A stretch of 64,000 bases of DNA, from positions 79,812 through 143,811 of the forward strand of contig NZ_KV757605.1 in NCBI RefSeq assembly GCF_001712795.1. The letters are read 5' to 3'. The notes below the pieces were generated by a model. That model did no database searches, had not been told where the DNA came from, and worked only from the letters and a program-made list of their open reading frames with translations. Source of the stretch: Nostoc sp. KVJ20 (GTDB lineage: Bacteria > Cyanobacteriota > Cyanobacteriia > Cyanobacteriales > Nostocaceae). The position numbers and the translations under genes were made by a program. This document shows, piece after piece, positions 1 to 8,759 of this stretch; position 1 is the stretch's first letter; the number at the start of each line of letters is the position of its first letter.

Positions 1-2
1 GA

Positions 3-737
3 AACCCAATTTTAAATATGGGATACGGTCACGGTGGTATAGCTATTGATTGGCAATTTACTAAACGCGCTAGTTTGCAGGCAATTTATACTAGTTATCA
101 ACCAGGAAATCCTGGGACAGCTAGTGGTTTATTTGATGGAACCACCACTACAGGTGTGCAATTACTGCTGACACCAACTGATACTCTCGATTTAAGTTTG
201 TATTACGTTAACAATTACTCTTCTGATGGTTGTTTACTAACCTTTGTTGGCGATGAATGCTTAACTACAGTTAATACCACTACCGGAAGATCAGCACCGC
301 TGCAAACTAACGCCGTGGGTGCGACTGTAACTTGGCAAATTTCTCCCCGCATTAGCGCAGGTGCATGGGGTGGTTATACTAAATCTTATATTCCTGGGCA
401 ATCAGGAAATGTAGAAACTACGAATTATATGGTGTTCATGAATTTCCCTGATTTATTTGCTAAAGGTAATTTGGGAGGAATTTATGTTGGTCAACCTCCT
501 AAAATTACCAGTAGCAACTTACCTGTGGGGAATAATGTCCCTGATTTTGTAAATAGTGGTTTAGGACGTGCAGGTGGACAACCAGGAACGACCACTCAAA
601 TCGAGGCATTTTATCGTTTTCAGCTAACAAATAATATCAGTATTACACCAGGAATAATTCATATCTTAGAGCCTGGTCATACACCAGATAGTGACTCAGT
701 TACTATCGGCATTTTGCGAAGTACTTTTAGTTTTTAA
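3..737 (+). CDS. Outer-membrane porin, OprB/iron-uptake porin type, C-terminal part
   Basis: The reading frame is open at the left window edge, so the N-terminus, where a signal peptide and SLH domain would be expected, is missing. The visible part of about 240 residues alternates short polar turns with amphipathic strands (for example TLDLSLYYVNN, ATVTWQISPRISAGAWGGY) and ends in Phe (STFSF), as outer-membrane beta-barrels do. The motif IEAFYRFQLTNNISITPGIIHI followed by a final strand is typical of cyanobacterial OprB-like porins. I infer passive solute or iron uptake across the outer membrane. A hairpin follows 18 bases after the stop. The substrate cannot be deduced. Confidence 0.75.
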   Translation, partial: NPILNMGYGHGGIAIDWQFTKRASLQAIYTSYQPGNPGTASGLFDGTTTTGVQLLLTPTDTLDLSLYYVNNYSSDGCLLTFVGDECLTTVNTTTGRSAPLQTNAVGATVTWQISPRISAGAWGGYTKSYIPGQSGNVETTNYMVFMNFPDLFAKGNLGGIYVGQPPKITSSNLPVGNNVPDFVNSGLGRAGGQPGTTTQIEAFYRFQLTNNISITPGIIHILEPGHTPDSDSVTIGILRSTFSF

Positions 738-754
738 TTTTTTGTAAATAAAAA

Positions 755-777
755 AGGTTTGGCGGTGAGCCAAACCT
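755..777. terminator. Hairpin after the porin gene
   Basis: Perfect 9-bp inverted repeat AGGTTTGGC / GCCAAACCT with a 5-base loop. An A-rich tract lies on its left side and no U-run on its right, so it would work as a classical terminator better for minus-strand than plus-strand transcription. It may still end the porin mRNA. Confidence 0.6.
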
Positions 778-1049
778 ATATATAAATCCAGTGCATAACA
801 ACATCCCGAATTAATTTACTCATTATTCTATTCATAGGGCATCTTCCTATAGGATGTGTGCAAATATCCTGAAACCTGATAAGACATTACTCCAGTATTA
901 TTGAATACCTAAAATATAAAATTAATCTGCCATAGGTTAGAGGCTATGGCAGATTAATTTAGATGTTAAAATTAGCAAAAAAACTAGCAGTATTTTTATA
1001 TCCAGAACTTACATTAAAGCGATTTTTCGAACTAGCAAGCAAAATAAAA

Positions 1050-1070
1050 GACGGGATGGTTTATCCCGTC
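1050..1070. terminator. GACGGGAT hairpin, terminator-like
   Basis: GACGGGAT / ATCCCGTC stem with a 5-base loop, preceded by AAAATAAAA. The flanking A-tract on the left would give a U-run only for minus-strand transcripts. The stretch 738-1846 has no convincing gene and holds three such hairpins. Confidence 0.45.
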
Positions 1071-1279
1071 TAAATAGCTTGAAAGTGGAAATACACCTTG
1101 AACTGTGGAAAAATAGCACAAATAAAACTCAATAGATTGTAAGGCTAGCAAATAATCTTAACAGAAAATTTTAGTTGAGCTTAGTTTTTTTTAATGTTTT
1201 AATTATTTGCATTCTAGCAAATATATCATATTTTGCTTTGAGTGTAATGCCAAAATGCCAAATAATCAGCAATAAAAAA

Positions 1280-1297
1280 GACGGGCTTTAGCCCGTC
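1280..1297. terminator. GACGGGC hairpin, terminator-like
   Basis: GACGGGC / GCCCGTC stem with a TTTA loop, again preceded by AATAAAAAA. It shares the A-rich leader and the GACGGG stem start with the hairpin at 1050-1070, so the two look like related copies. Confidence 0.45.
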
Positions 1298-1542
1298 CTA
1301 TGTATAATAAGTAAAAACATCTTGGTAATTTCTGCAATATATCAAAATACTCTAATTACAATGTGCCAAATTGCCAAATACTTAGCAATAGAAGATGAAT
1401 ATTAATTTATCTGTAATTGGATATTTTTATCAGCTATAAATTTTACTATCAACATAAATGAATAGTTATCTAGATTGCCTCCTATTCGGTGTAAACTATC
1501 ACAATAAGAAGAAGAGTAAATTGTGAAGACTTGAGAGGTTTG

Positions 1543-1635
1543 TCATTTCAAGGGGCTGGGTGTTTGCTCATCTCTACTAATTTGCAGCAGCGATCGCAGT
1601 AGCTCGGTTTTTATACCTTGATTCCTTAACGCCAT
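1543..1635 (-). pseudogene. Fragment of a GNAT acetyltransferase domain
   Basis: The minus strand encodes QGIKTELLRSLLQISRDEQ, nearly the same as [19 protein letters not shown] in the acetyltransferase end of the acyl-CoA ligase gene (5114-7951). DNA similarity runs over about 55 bases (1566-1620 against roughly 5260-5315). The rest of the domain is absent: the frame starts at an ATG at 1635 and stops at 1543 after 30 codons. It is a decayed partial copy. With the intact copy it forms a direct repeat that brackets the ROCO gene. Confidence 0.6.
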
Positions 1636-1846
1636 TGTTGTTGCGGTGCAGAACGCAGGTTTTATAGAGTAGAAGCGATGAAAACCCCTGTATGAGATTT
1701 GTTTGCTCTATTTTCACCCTTGGCGTTGCTTGCTGTTTATTAGAGTGTTAGGCTGAGATTTTCTGGCTAAACCACCTGTATAGGCTGTTACTCAGAAAAA
1801 GTCTGGCTATTACTCCGATTTTGGTAGTGAGAGAAAGGATTTGGTC

Positions 1847-4800
1847 ATGGCAAGAGATGAGGCTTATCGGGAAGCAGAGCAGCGTATTGAAAAGGCAAGG
1901 CGAGAGGGAGCAGTAGAACTCGAACTCAGCGATATGGAACTCACTGAGATACCAGAAGCGATCGCATCCCTGACACAGTTGCAACAGCTTGACCTCTCTC
2001 ACAACGAACTGACGGCACTGCCAGAAGCACTCGCATTCCTGACCCAGTTGCAAGAACTTAACCTCTCCGAGAACCAATTGACAGAACTGCCAGAGGCGAT
2101 CGCATCCCTGACTGGGTTGCAACAACTTAATCTCTCCCACAACCAATTGATAGAACTGCCAGAGGCGATCGCATCCCTGACTGGGTTGCAACGGCTTTAC
2201 CTCAACAACAACCAATTGACAGAACTGCCAGAGGCGATCGCATCCCTGACTGGGTTGCAACGGCTTCACCTCGGCAACAACCAACTGACCGAACTGCCAG
2301 AAGCGATCGCATCCCTGACTCACTTGCAAACGCTTGACCTCTTTGAGAACCAACTGACGGAACTACCGGAGGCGATCGCATCCCTGACTCACTTGCAAGA
2401 GCTTGACCTCTCCAGAAACCAATTGACGGAACTACCAGAGGCGATTGTTAATCTAATCCAATTGCGTAAGCTTTCTCTTCTAAATATAGTAGAAGAAGGT
2501 AAGTTAAAATCACTACCACATTCTATTGGTCAACTAGCTAACTTAGAACACCTTGATTTAGAAGGCAACAAGTTAACCTCCTTACCGGAGTCATTAGGTC
2601 AACTCTCTAACCTGAAAATCATAGAAGTTGCCCATAATCTGTTGAGCGATTTACCATATTCGCTTGGACAACTTCATAGTTTGCAGATACCTAGACTTCA
2701 CGGTAACCCTTTTAACCCTGAACTTGCTGCTGCAAGCAAACAAGGCACTGAAGCAGTCTTGCAATACCTGCGGACAAAGGCAGAAGCACAGATAACTCTG
2801 AATGAAGCCAAACTGATCCTAGTTGGGGAGGGTGAGGTGGGCAAGAGTTGTCTGTTGGGTGCATTGCGGGGGGATGAATGGGTAGATGGTCGCCCCACAA
2901 CTCACGGGATTGAAATTAAACCTGTAATCGTCACCGATCCCGATAGTGGCACAAAGATATCACTCAATGGTTGGGATTTTGGCGGTCAACGGGTTTATCG
3001 ACCAACGCACCAGTTGTTTTTCAGTGCGCCAGCCGTGTATCTAGTTATCTGGAAACCACGGGAAGGCCCCCAGCAGGGCTTTGTCAAAGAGTGGATTACG
3101 CTGATCAAAAATCGAGAACCAGATGCAAAGGTGTTGGTAGTTGCAACGCACGGCGGCCCCGGACAGCGACAACCGGACATTGACAGACAAGAAATTCTTG
3201 ATCAATTCGGCAAAGATACGGTAATCGATTTCTTCCATGTAGACAGCAAACCCAACCAGGATACGACGGATTGCGCTGGTCTTGCAGAATTAAAAGATAC
3301 TATTGCTCGTGTCGCTGCATCTCTTCCCGAAATGGGGCGATCCGTTCCAGCAAAGTGGCAACGGGTGCGGGAAACTTTGCAGACAAGTGACAAAGCCTAT
3401 CTACCGTATGATGATGTCATTGCCATCTGCGCTGAACAGGGAATCGATGAGGAGCAAGCAGAACTGTTCCTTCGCATCTCCCATATATTAGGGCATTTCA
3501 TCCATTACCATTACGACCCAACACTACGCAATATCGTCATTCTCAAACCCGACTGGCTAGCAAAAGCGATCAGCTTTGTGCTAGATGATGAAATGACACG
3601 CAAACGCAACGGTTTGGTGGAATTTCAGCATCTCAGCCAGTTGTGGAGCCATCCGCCATTTGCAGGCGAAGAAGGCTACCTTTCAAAATTGCATCCAATC
3701 TTTCTGCGGCTGATGGAACGCTTTGATCTATCCTACAAAGTGGTTTTCGAGCCGTCAGAAACTAGCAATACCAGCCTCATCGCTCAACTTGTTCCCGACA
3801 CACGCCCGGAGTCATTGCCCAATTGGGGAGAGCAACCGGAAGCCGGAGATAGACAACAGGTGCAAATCTGCCGCATTGTGGACAGTCGCGGACAGTTTGC
3901 AGTAGCAGAAGGGTTATTTTACCAGTTGATTGTCCGATTGCACAAATACTCACTGGGACGGGCAAATTACGAAAACAGCATTCACTGGCAACGGGGCTTA
4001 ATGCTTGACAATGACTACAACGGTCGGGCATTGCTGGAATATGTTGGCACTGATGTAAAAATTACAGTACGAGCAGCTTATCCAGAAAGGTTTCTGTCGT
4101 ATCTCACGGAAGAGATTAAATGGCTAGTCGAGAATTTCTGGGAAGGGTTGCGTTGTAATGTGATGGTTCCCTGCATTGAAACTTGCGGTATGAATGCCCC
4201 TGGAAACGGACTGTTTGAGGTACAAAAACTAATTGAAAGCAAAAAGAAAAATCGTCATGAGTTCCCGTGTCCCATTTCCGGGTGTGGCGAATGGCAAAAC
4301 ATAGACCGACTGCTAAATAATGCGCCGACTGCTCAACCCCCATCTCAAGAAATTGGCATTGAGCAGTTCCGAGACATTGTGAAAGACGAGTTAAACGTCA
4401 TCCGCCAAGATTTGGTTATGTACGATCGTCTAGATCACGCGCGTTTTCAGGTATTATCTCAGGAGCAACGCACCATTTTAAGCCAGGTCGATCAGCAGTT
4501 TGCAGAACTGATGCAAATGCTCACCGATGAAGCAAAAGACGGCCCGCGCCTGTTCAGCTTTCAGCCTGTCGATCCGAAATTTTTTGATCGCCCCAAATGG
4601 ATTAGTGCCAAGTTTCAACTCACCCTCTGGTGCGAACACGCACGTCAGCCACTTCCAGCCTTAAATCCTGATGACAAGAAAAAGGGAGTCTATGAATTAG
4701 ACTTGCCGCGTGAGTGGTTCACCAAGGCAGTCCCCTATCTCAGAATTTTGACCGGAACCCTGAGCCTAGTCTTACCTGTGGCAGGTTCGGCAACTAAATT

Positions 4801-5083
4801 TATACTGGATGATACCACCTACAAAGCCATTGAAGAACAACTCGATTTGGGACAGAAAAGCATCGAGTCTACCTTGAAGGGAAGTGATATGGCTTTAACT
4901 GGAAAGTCCAAGAGCGATGCCACCTTCTTGGAAGGCGATGCAATCCGCGCTCAAGGCTCGATTTTGCGAGAATTACACGCCCTTCTGAAACAAAAAGATC
5001 CTAGTTTTGGTGGTCTAGTGCGGGTGCAGAACAAACGCCGTGAATTTCTGTGGGTTCATCCTCAATTTGTCGATGAGTATTAA
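1847..5083 (+). CDS. LRR-Roc-COR (ROCO) family GTPase
   Basis: A protein of 1078 residues. About the first 270 residues are leucine-rich repeats of 23 residues (LPEAIASLTxLQxLxLxxNQLTE), followed by a Roc GTPase: P-loop GEGEVGKS near residue 325 and a WDFGGQ switch motif near 375. A COR dimerisation region follows, and then a Cys-containing tail (CPISGCGEW) of unknown role. ROCO proteins act as nucleotide-regulated dimeric scaffolds; no partner is evident here. The ATG at 1847 is chosen because AAGGA sits 7 bases upstream; a TTG at 1841 would be too close. The gene stands alone and ends 30 bases from the convergent acyl-CoA ligase gene. Confidence 0.9.
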   Translation: MARDEAYREAEQRIEKARREGAVELELSDMELTEIPEAIASLTQLQQLDLSHNELTALPEALAFLTQLQELNLSENQLTELPEAIASLTGLQQLNLSHNQLIELPEAIASLTGLQRLYLNNNQLTELPEAIASLTGLQRLHLGNNQLTELPEAIASLTHLQTLDLFENQLTELPEAIASLTHLQELDLSRNQLTELPEAIVNLIQLRKLSLLNIVEEGKLKSLPHSIGQLANLEHLDLEGNKLTSLPESLGQLSNLKIIEVAHNLLSDLPYSLGQLHSLQIPRLHGNPFNPELAAASKQGTEAVLQYLRTKAEAQITLNEAKLILVGEGEVGKSCLLGALRGDEWVDGRPTTHGIEIKPVIVTDPDSGTKISLNGWDFGGQRVYRPTHQLFFSAPAVYLVIWKPREGPQQGFVKEWITLIKNREPDAKVLVVATHGGPGQRQPDIDRQEILDQFGKDTVIDFFHVDSKPNQDTTDCAGLAELKDTIARVAASLPEMGRSVPAKWQRVRETLQTSDKAYLPYDDVIAICAEQGIDEEQAELFLRISHILGHFIHYHYDPTLRNIVILKPDWLAKAISFVLDDEMTRKRNGLVEFQHLSQLWSHPPFAGEEGYLSKLHPIFLRLMERFDLSYKVVFEPSETSNTSLIAQLVPDTRPESLPNWGEQPEAGDRQQVQICRIVDSRGQFAVAEGLFYQLIVRLHKYSLGRANYENSIHWQRGLMLDNDYNGRALLEYVGTDVKITVRAAYPERFLSYLTEEIKWLVENFWEGLRCNVMVPCIETCGMNAPGNGLFEVQKLIESKKKNRHEFPCPISGCGEWQNIDRLLNNAPTAQPPSQEIGIEQFRDIVKDELNVIRQDLVMYDRLDHARFQVLSQEQRTILSQVDQQFAELMQMLTDEAKDGPRLFSFQPVDPKFFDRPKWISAKFQLTLWCEHARQPLPALNPDDKKKGVYELDLPREWFTKAVPYLRILTGTLSLVLPVAGSATKFILDDTTYKAIEEQLDLGQKSIESTLKGSDMALTGKSKSDATFLEGDAIRAQGSILRELHALLKQKDPSFGGLVRVQNKRREFLWVHPQFVDEY
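1950..2450 (+). repeat. 69-bp tandem repeats carrying HIP1 octamers inside the LRR coding region
   Basis: GCGATCGC occurs at 1958, 2096, 2165, 2234, 2303 and 2372. All are spaced by exact multiples of 69 bases and in the same codon position (the Ala-Ile-Ala of each LRR). Degenerate copies lie at 2027 and 2441. Neighbouring units are nearly identical at DNA level, so the array expanded recently. Confidence 0.9.
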
Positions 5084-5113
5084 TTTTATGTGAGTCTCCA
5101 ACGGAGGCGCACG

Positions 5114-7951
5114 TTAATTTTTGGGGTGAAATGTTTTGATATCGATTTCGGTTTTCAGTACAGTTGGATCATCTGTGTGTTGAATACGAAAACCTAGTTT
5201 TTCACAAACTTTTTGCATACCGTAATTATCAACCAAAATATCAGCAGTAATTTTATTTAGTTGCTCATCTCGACTAACTTGCAGTAACCTTTGTAGTAAC
5301 TCGGTTCCTATACCCTGGCATTGAGAGCGATCGCTAACCACAATAGCAAATTCTGCCTCATTCGTACTATGTATTTTACTTAATCGACCAACTGCCAATA
5401 TTTCCCGTGTCTGCGTTTCGGGATTTTGAGATTCGACAACTAGAGCTATTTCGCGATCGTAATCAATAAAGCATATACGTGTTAGCCGTTCATGGGCTAC
5501 TCTTGACTGGAGCTTAATTAAGTGAAAATATCTGAAATAAACACTTTGCTCTGAGAGTGTCTTGTGAAATTGCACCATCAACGGCTCATCTTCTGGACGG
5601 ATGGGACGAATGGTAACTGGAGTGCCATCTCTCATCGTCCACTTGCTGACATATTGTGTGGGATAGGGTCGAATCGCTAACTTTGGTAGTTGGTCTTCTT
5701 CAACATTTGGTTCGTGGAGGATAATCCGCGCATCGAGGGCAATTAATTGTTCAGATGAAGCCAGCAACGGGTTAATATCGATTTCCTTAATCCAACGCTG
5801 TTCCACAACTAATTGACTAAATACCACCATTAATTGTTCAAGGGCAGCTATATCAACACTTTTGCGTCCCCGGACTCCTTTCAGCGCTTTGTAAATCTGC
5901 GTTTGCTCCATCATGCGCCGCGCTAAAGTGGTATTGAGGGGTGGAAGTGCGATCGCGCGATCATGAAAAACTTCAACTAGTTGTCCCCCTGTACCAAACA
6001 GCAACACCGGGCCAAACTGTGCATCCAGACTACTGCCAATAATCAGTTCATAACCAGCCATTTTTACCATCGGCTGCACAGTTACACCCAAAAATAATTC
6101 TGTAGAAACGCGATGAATCCCATCTCTTGTAGAGACGCGATTCATCGCGTCTGAATAATCAGGGTCGTGTTGTAATTTATTCTGTAAAGAGGATTCAATG
6201 TTGCGGTAGGCTTGTCGTACAGCTTCAGCATCTCTTAGATTTAACTGCACACCGCCAACATCAGTTTTATGAGTGATTATCTCGGAAAAGAGCTTTAAAA
6301 CAACTGGATAGCCAATTGTTTCAGCACATTGAACTGCTTCATCCTCGCTTTTAGAAACGCAAGTTGCAACCACCGGAATACCATAAGCAGCTAAAATCTG
6401 CTTCGATTCAAACTCTGTAAGAATAGTTCGCCCAGCCTGACGGGCTATTTTGATAATTTTTTCCACACAATTACGGTCTGGTATCCCTGAAGCGGAATCA
6501 AATACAGGCATTACAGGAGTTTCGTAGATACCGCGCAGATTATAACTAGACTGCCACATATAACTAAATATCCGAGCAGCAGTATCAGGGTAAGGATATG
6601 TGGGGATATGGCTACGATTGAGAATCATCTCACCTGCTGCAATATCTGCTCCTCCCATCCAACTAGCAAGGATAGGTTTACCAGCTATATGTGCGTAGGG
6701 TTTCAATTGCTCGGCTGTTTGGGTGGGTTCTGTCATTGCTTGAGGAGTGAGAATCACCAATAAACCATCACTATTGGGATCTTTCGCAGCAATTTCCAAT
6801 GCTTTGGTATATCTCTGTGGGTCAGCGTCTCCTAGAATATCAATCGGGTTGCCGTGACTCCAATGTGCTGGTAATAATTGATTAAGGGATGCGCTAGTTT
6901 CCTCAGAAATTGGTGCAACTTCTCCACCTGCTGCAATCAAAGCATCAGTAGCAAGTACCCCAGGCCCACCTGCATTAGTTAAAATTGTCAGCCGTGGCCC
7001 TTGGGGACGGGGTTGTTTTGCCAGCACCTCTGCCATATCGAACAAGTCAGAGATGCTGTTGACGCGCAACACCCCACAACGTCGGAAAGCTGCATCCAGA
7101 ACCTCATCACTTCCTGTCAGTGCGCCAGTATGGGAAGCTGCTGCTTTAGCTGCTGCTTCAGTCCGACCTGCTTTTATGACAATAATCGGTTTAGTTAAAG
7201 CAACTTCCCGCGCTGCTGACAAAAACGATCGCGCATTCCCAATTGATTCCATGTAAATGACAATACTTTTGGTATGCGGGTCATCACTCAAATAGTAAAT
7301 CAAATCTCCCCAACCCACATCCAACATTGAGCCAAGAGAAATAAAGGCGCTAAAACCAACGTTTTCCCGAAAACTCCAATCAAGGATAGCCGTACAAAGC
7401 GCTCCACTTTGACTAATAAAGCCCACATTCCCAGGACGCGCCATTGTACTGGCAAAAGTTGCATTTAAACCTGTGCGTGGACTCATCACACCTAAGCAGT
7501 TCGGGCCAATAATCCGCATTTTGCCCCGATGTGCTTGCTGAAGTATTTGCTGTTCTAAAGCGATACCCTCTGCACCAGCTTCTTTAAAACCAGCACTAAG
7601 AATAATTGCACCTTTGACACTTGCATCCACACACTCAGCAATAATACCTGGGACTGTTGTTGCGGGGGTGGCAATAACTGCTAAATCCACCAGTTCTGGT
7701 ACATCAAAGATAGTCGGGTATGCTTTGATTCCCAAGATGCTGTGCCGCTTGGGATTGACAGGGAAAACAGTTCCACCAAAAGGATTGCTAATCAAGTTCC
7801 ATAGTAGAGTGCGTCCAACACTACCAGCTTTTTCGCTAGCACCAATTACAGCCACACTTTTTGGTGCAAAGATATCATCAAGGGGATTCGCTTTCTCAGT
7901 TCGCAAAATATCATAGGCGCGATCGCCAGATGACTGGATAGGCTTTTGCAT
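5114..7951 (-). CDS. Fused ADP-forming acyl(acetate)-CoA ligase / GNAT acetyltransferase (PatZ-like)
   Basis: A 945-residue protein with a CoA-binding Rossmann region (about residues 25-130, [15 protein letters not shown]), a succinyl-CoA-ligase-like part with IGPNCLG and the catalytic-His region ASHTGALTG, an ATP-grasp part (about 500-730), and a C-terminal GNAT domain with [11 protein letters not shown]-forming ligases make acetate and ATP from acetyl-CoA; PatZ-type members acetylate protein lysines instead. The intact His suggests that ligase activity is possible. The start lies 31 bases after hoxW on the same strand, so the pair is probably co-transcribed. A palindromic repeat is read through in frame at 6101-6152, giving the odd stretch [17 protein letters not shown]. 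It is longer than the E. coli PatZ of 886 residues. Confidence 0.88.
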   Translation of the reverse strand: MQKPIQSSGDRAYDILRTEKANPLDDIFAPKSVAVIGASEKAGSVGRTLLWNLISNPFGGTVFPVNPKRHSILGIKAYPTIFDVPELVDLAVIATPATTVPGIIAECVDASVKGAIILSAGFKEAGAEGIALEQQILQQAHRGKMRIIGPNCLGVMSPRTGLNATFASTMARPGNVGFISQSGALCTAILDWSFRENVGFSAFISLGSMLDVGWGDLIYYLSDDPHTKSIVIYMESIGNARSFLSAAREVALTKPIIVIKAGRTEAAAKAAASHTGALTGSDEVLDAAFRRCGVLRVNSISDLFDMAEVLAKQPRPQGPRLTILTNAGGPGVLATDALIAAGGEVAPISEETSASLNQLLPAHWSHGNPIDILGDADPQRYTKALEIAAKDPNSDGLLVILTPQAMTEPTQTAEQLKPYAHIAGKPILASWMGGADIAAGEMILNRSHIPTYPYPDTAARIFSYMWQSSYNLRGIYETPVMPVFDSASGIPDRNCVEKIIKIARQAGRTILTEFESKQILAAYGIPVVATCVSKSEDEAVQCAETIGYPVVLKLFSEIITHKTDVGGVQLNLRDAEAVRQAYRNIESSLQNKLQHDPDYSDAMNRVSTRDGIHRVSTELFLGVTVQPMVKMAGYELIIGSSLDAQFGPVLLFGTGGQLVEVFHDRAIALPPLNTTLARRMMEQTQIYKALKGVRGRKSVDIAALEQLMVVFSQLVVEQRWIKEIDINPLLASSEQLIALDARIILHEPNVEEDQLPKLAIRPYPTQYVSKWTMRDGTPVTIRPIRPEDEPLMVQFHKTLSEQSVYFRYFHLIKLQSRVAHERLTRICFIDYDREIALVVESQNPETQTREILAVGRLSKIHSTNEAEFAIVVSDRSQCQGIGTELLQRLLQVSRDEQLNKITADILVDNYGMQKVCEKLGFRIQHTDDPTVLKTEIDIKTFHPKN
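6101..6152. repeat. Interspersed GACGCGAT palindromic repeat inside the ligase gene
   Basis: AGACGCGA-TTCA-TCGCGTCT at 6133-6152, preceded by a second half-copy (GTAGAAACGCGATGAATC). The same family occurs between genes near 41878-41896 and 46421-46443. Confidence 0.8.
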
Positions 7952-7982
7952 GAGTTGCTGTTACCTGTGGTGGAAATATATT

Positions 7983-8477
7983 TTAAACAAGTAAGCTGAA
8001 ATTTTCGTCTATAATCTGGGTAATTTTTTGTAAAGCGATAGCTACTCCAATTTCAGCAAATGGTGATAAGTAGCAACCTAATTCAAAGTTTACGCCTGGT
8101 ACTTTGATCCACCAAGCTGGTGGACAACGATTATAAAGAGCTTGAGTGAGAGCTAAGAGCGATCGCGGATCAGCTGTATGTCCAGCAATCATTTTGAAAG
8201 ATTCAGGTGAAAGCAATTGTACCTGTACCTGAGAACTTTCAGAGGTGAAACAAGCATCGATAAAGATTGCCAAATTAGCATGGGCTAAAGCTTCAGCCAG
8301 TTCGGGGGTGAGTTGATGGACAGCCAAAGATTTCACTTTTGATAGATGCAACGCCTTAGCTACTCGTTGCCCAATGCCATCATCACTACGTAACTCATTA
8401 CCGTAACCAATTGCGTAGGCGTAGCCCGTCGTAGACATCGCCTCCGGTGGAGCGTAGCCCATCGCATTAAAATTCAT
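7983..8477 (-). CDS. hoxW: Hydrogenase maturation endopeptidase HoxW
   Basis: The protein of 164 residues carries the maturation-protease signature AIGYGNELRSDDGIG and the later FIDAC, matching the family's nickel-sensing acidic residues. It removes the C-terminal tail of the HoxH precursor once Ni-Fe is inserted; HoxH with such a tail lies 5 kb away. The first 20 or so residues (MGYAPPEAMSTTGYAYAIG) come from an interspersed repeat that overlaps the start region, so the natural start may be a later codon. A promoter with the shared motif lies 28-60 bases upstream. The acyl-CoA ligase gene follows after 31 bases. Confidence 0.85.
   Translation of the reverse strand: MNFNAMGYAPPEAMSTTGYAYAIGYGNELRSDDGIGQRVAKALHLSKVKSLAVHQLTPELAEALAHANLAIFIDACFTSESSQVQVQLLSPESFKMIAGHTADPRSLLALTQALYNRCPPAWWIKVPGVNFELGCYLSPFAEIGVAIALQKITQIIDENFSLLV
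8412..8464. repeat. Interspersed GGGCTACGCC-type repeat overlapping the 5' end of hoxW
   Basis: Read on the minus strand it contains GGGCTACGCTCC...GGAGGCGATGTC...GGGCTACGCCTACGC, a pattern recalled as common between Nostocales genes. Here it lies within the first codons of hoxW. Confidence 0.6.
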
Positions 8478-8504
8478 ACTTTTTAGCTATCCAACACTAT
8501 TCTG

Positions 8505-8537
8505 AAATTAGAGACAAAACTTGAGGAACTTGTGAGG
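8505..8537 (-). promoter_or_regulatory. Shared hox/rogue-D1 promoter element, hoxW copy
   Basis: In gene direction the site is CCTCACAAGTTCCTCA (8537-8522), then 11 bases, then -10 TAATTT (8510-8505). The inferred transcription start is near 8498, about 20 bases before the hoxW start. Confidence 0.8.
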
Positions 8538-8560
8538 AGATAGAGAAGCTTGGAAGAAAT

Positions 8561-8593
8561 GCTCACAATTTCCTCAGATTGTTGACATATAAA
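8561..8593 (+). promoter_or_regulatory. Shared promoter element, decarboxylase copy
   Basis: GCTCACAATTTCCTCA (8561-8576), 11 bases, -10 TATAAA (8588-8593). It is divergent from the hoxW copy, with 23 bases between the two sites. The leader to the decarboxylase start would be about 160 bases. Confidence 0.75.
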
Positions 8594-8759
8594 TAAACCT
8601 GTGAGTCAACATTACAACTGATCAGTACTCTGTAGCAGAAATTATGACTACAGGCGATCGCCTATAGTCAAATTCTCTCCAGTCAAGACAAGAATTGTGA
8701 TTTTTATCAACAACCAAGCATCTCTATAGTCTGGTGAATCTTTTGTTTGGAGGATGATG

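Noticed and set aside
963..1073. 36-codon frame (MLKLAKKLAVFLYPEL...) before the hairpin at 1050
   Set aside because: No ribosome-binding site, and the end lies in the hairpin. Hydrophobic character alone is not enough to call a gene.
1748..2353. 201-residue frame on the minus strand over the LRR coding region
   Set aside because: It is the antisense shadow of the 69-bp repeats (Gln/Leu-rich repeats) and has no ribosome-binding site.
7614..7916. 100-residue plus-strand frame inside the ligase gene
   Set aside because: Antisense to a well-conserved CoA-binding domain; no start signals.
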